Source of the DNA: Bacteroidota bacterium
GTDB taxonomy: Bacteria; Bacteroidota; Bacteroidia; Flavobacteriales_D; Crocinitomicaceae
Reading direction: 5' to 3'
DNA length: 49,800 nucleotides
Assembly: GCA_016866255.1 (NCBI GenBank)
Contig: VGMY01000016.1
Location: 1-49,800, forward strand
Shown in pieces: positions 49,734 through 49,800 of this stretch (its first letter is position 1; the number at the start of each line of letters is the position of its first letter). Under the pieces are notes generated by a model that did no database searches, had not been told where the DNA came from, and was given only the letters and a program-made list of their open reading frames with translations. The position numbers and the translations under genes were made by a program.

Positions 49734-49800
49734 ATGAAGTTTATTTGGAAAGCTGAAGATACTTGTGCTTTCACAGAGTCCATAGAAAGCCTTGCGAAAA
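49734..49800 (+). CDS. Start of an unknown gene, cut by the window end
   Basis: An ATG at 49734 opens a frame of 22 complete codons that runs off the end (MKFIWKAEDTCAF...). It lies divergent from the Pmp3-domain gene and follows an AT-rich stretch. Too short to identify. Confidence 0.5.
   Translation, partial: MKFIWKAEDTCAFTESIESLAK

Overview
This window looks like a stretch of chromosome from a member of the Bacteroidota, most likely order Flavobacteriales. Several kinds of evidence point there. There are type IX secretion (T9SS) cargo proteins of both type A and type B, and two PorP/SprF-type membrane proteins. There are also PD40/OmpA proteins, an S46 dipeptidyl-peptidase, a DUF3127 protein, and promoter -7 boxes of the form TAnnTTTG. 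Genes are packed tightly, with many 1-40 nt overlaps and few terminators. I see no phage, IS element, CRISPR array or resistance gene; the content is mostly housekeeping and envelope genes. The family or genus cannot be fixed from sequence reading alone.

Layout. 1-880: an initiator-type tRNA-Met(CAT) with its terminator, then a non-coding tandem repeat array (three copies, about 130-135 bp each) carrying nested hairpins. 879-1502: a MarC-family membrane protein. 1499-7353 (minus): a four-gene operon encoding a type B T9SS surface protein, PorP/SprF-like protein, PD40-SprB-OmpA protein and a small membrane protein. 7409-8867 (minus): ribF and a small leucine-rich repeat protein, divergent from a DPP11-like S46 peptidase (8946-11069). 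11104-17764: a plus-strand run with a cellulose-synthase-like glycosyltransferase, rlmH, a polytopic membrane protein, an AsnB-like amidotransferase and a MenC-like enzyme. 17722-22292: a lytic transglycosylase, yidD and a large SF1 helicase. 22361-24530: a type A T9SS cargo protein, rnpB and an AlkD-like protein.

24554-28887: two secreted amidohydrolase-family proteins, in which two of the three amidohydrolase units lack the metal-binding HxH motif. 28884-30183 (minus): flavin reductase-like protein and a DUF3127 protein with an SSB-like tail. 30275-32747: MORN/YwqK-like protein, fabD, and a short CnaB plus TonB-plug protein without a barrel. truA follows on the minus strand. 33631-38128: a second T9SS type B protein plus PorP/SprF pair, facing a TPR-PD40 protein. 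38237-41387: an unknown 148 aa protein, an orphan ABC ATPase, a YihY/BrkB membrane protein and an OmpA-like lipoprotein. 41389-46130: LptD-like protein (minus), then an N-acetylmuramoyl-L-alanine amidase and an MlaD/MCE protein (plus). 46132-49047: a membrane Fe-S protein, a HAD-like protein, a CCG-domain Fe-S protein and a conserved small protein, ending in a bidirectional terminator. The window ends with a lipoprotein carrying a Pmp3/YqaE domain and the start of an unknown gene.

How the genes work together. The strongest theme is the cell envelope: surface adhesin export and anchoring (two paralogous T9SS modules), LPS transport (LptD), lipid transport (MlaD), peptidoglycan remodelling (amidase, lytic transglycosylase), membrane protein insertion (YidD) and polysaccharide synthesis. 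The most unusual observations are the complementary domain split between the two T9SS modules, the orphan ABC/BrkB/OmpA gene group, the recurrent placement of the -7 promoter box within 4-15 nt of start codons, and the yidD/helicase antisense coding overlap.
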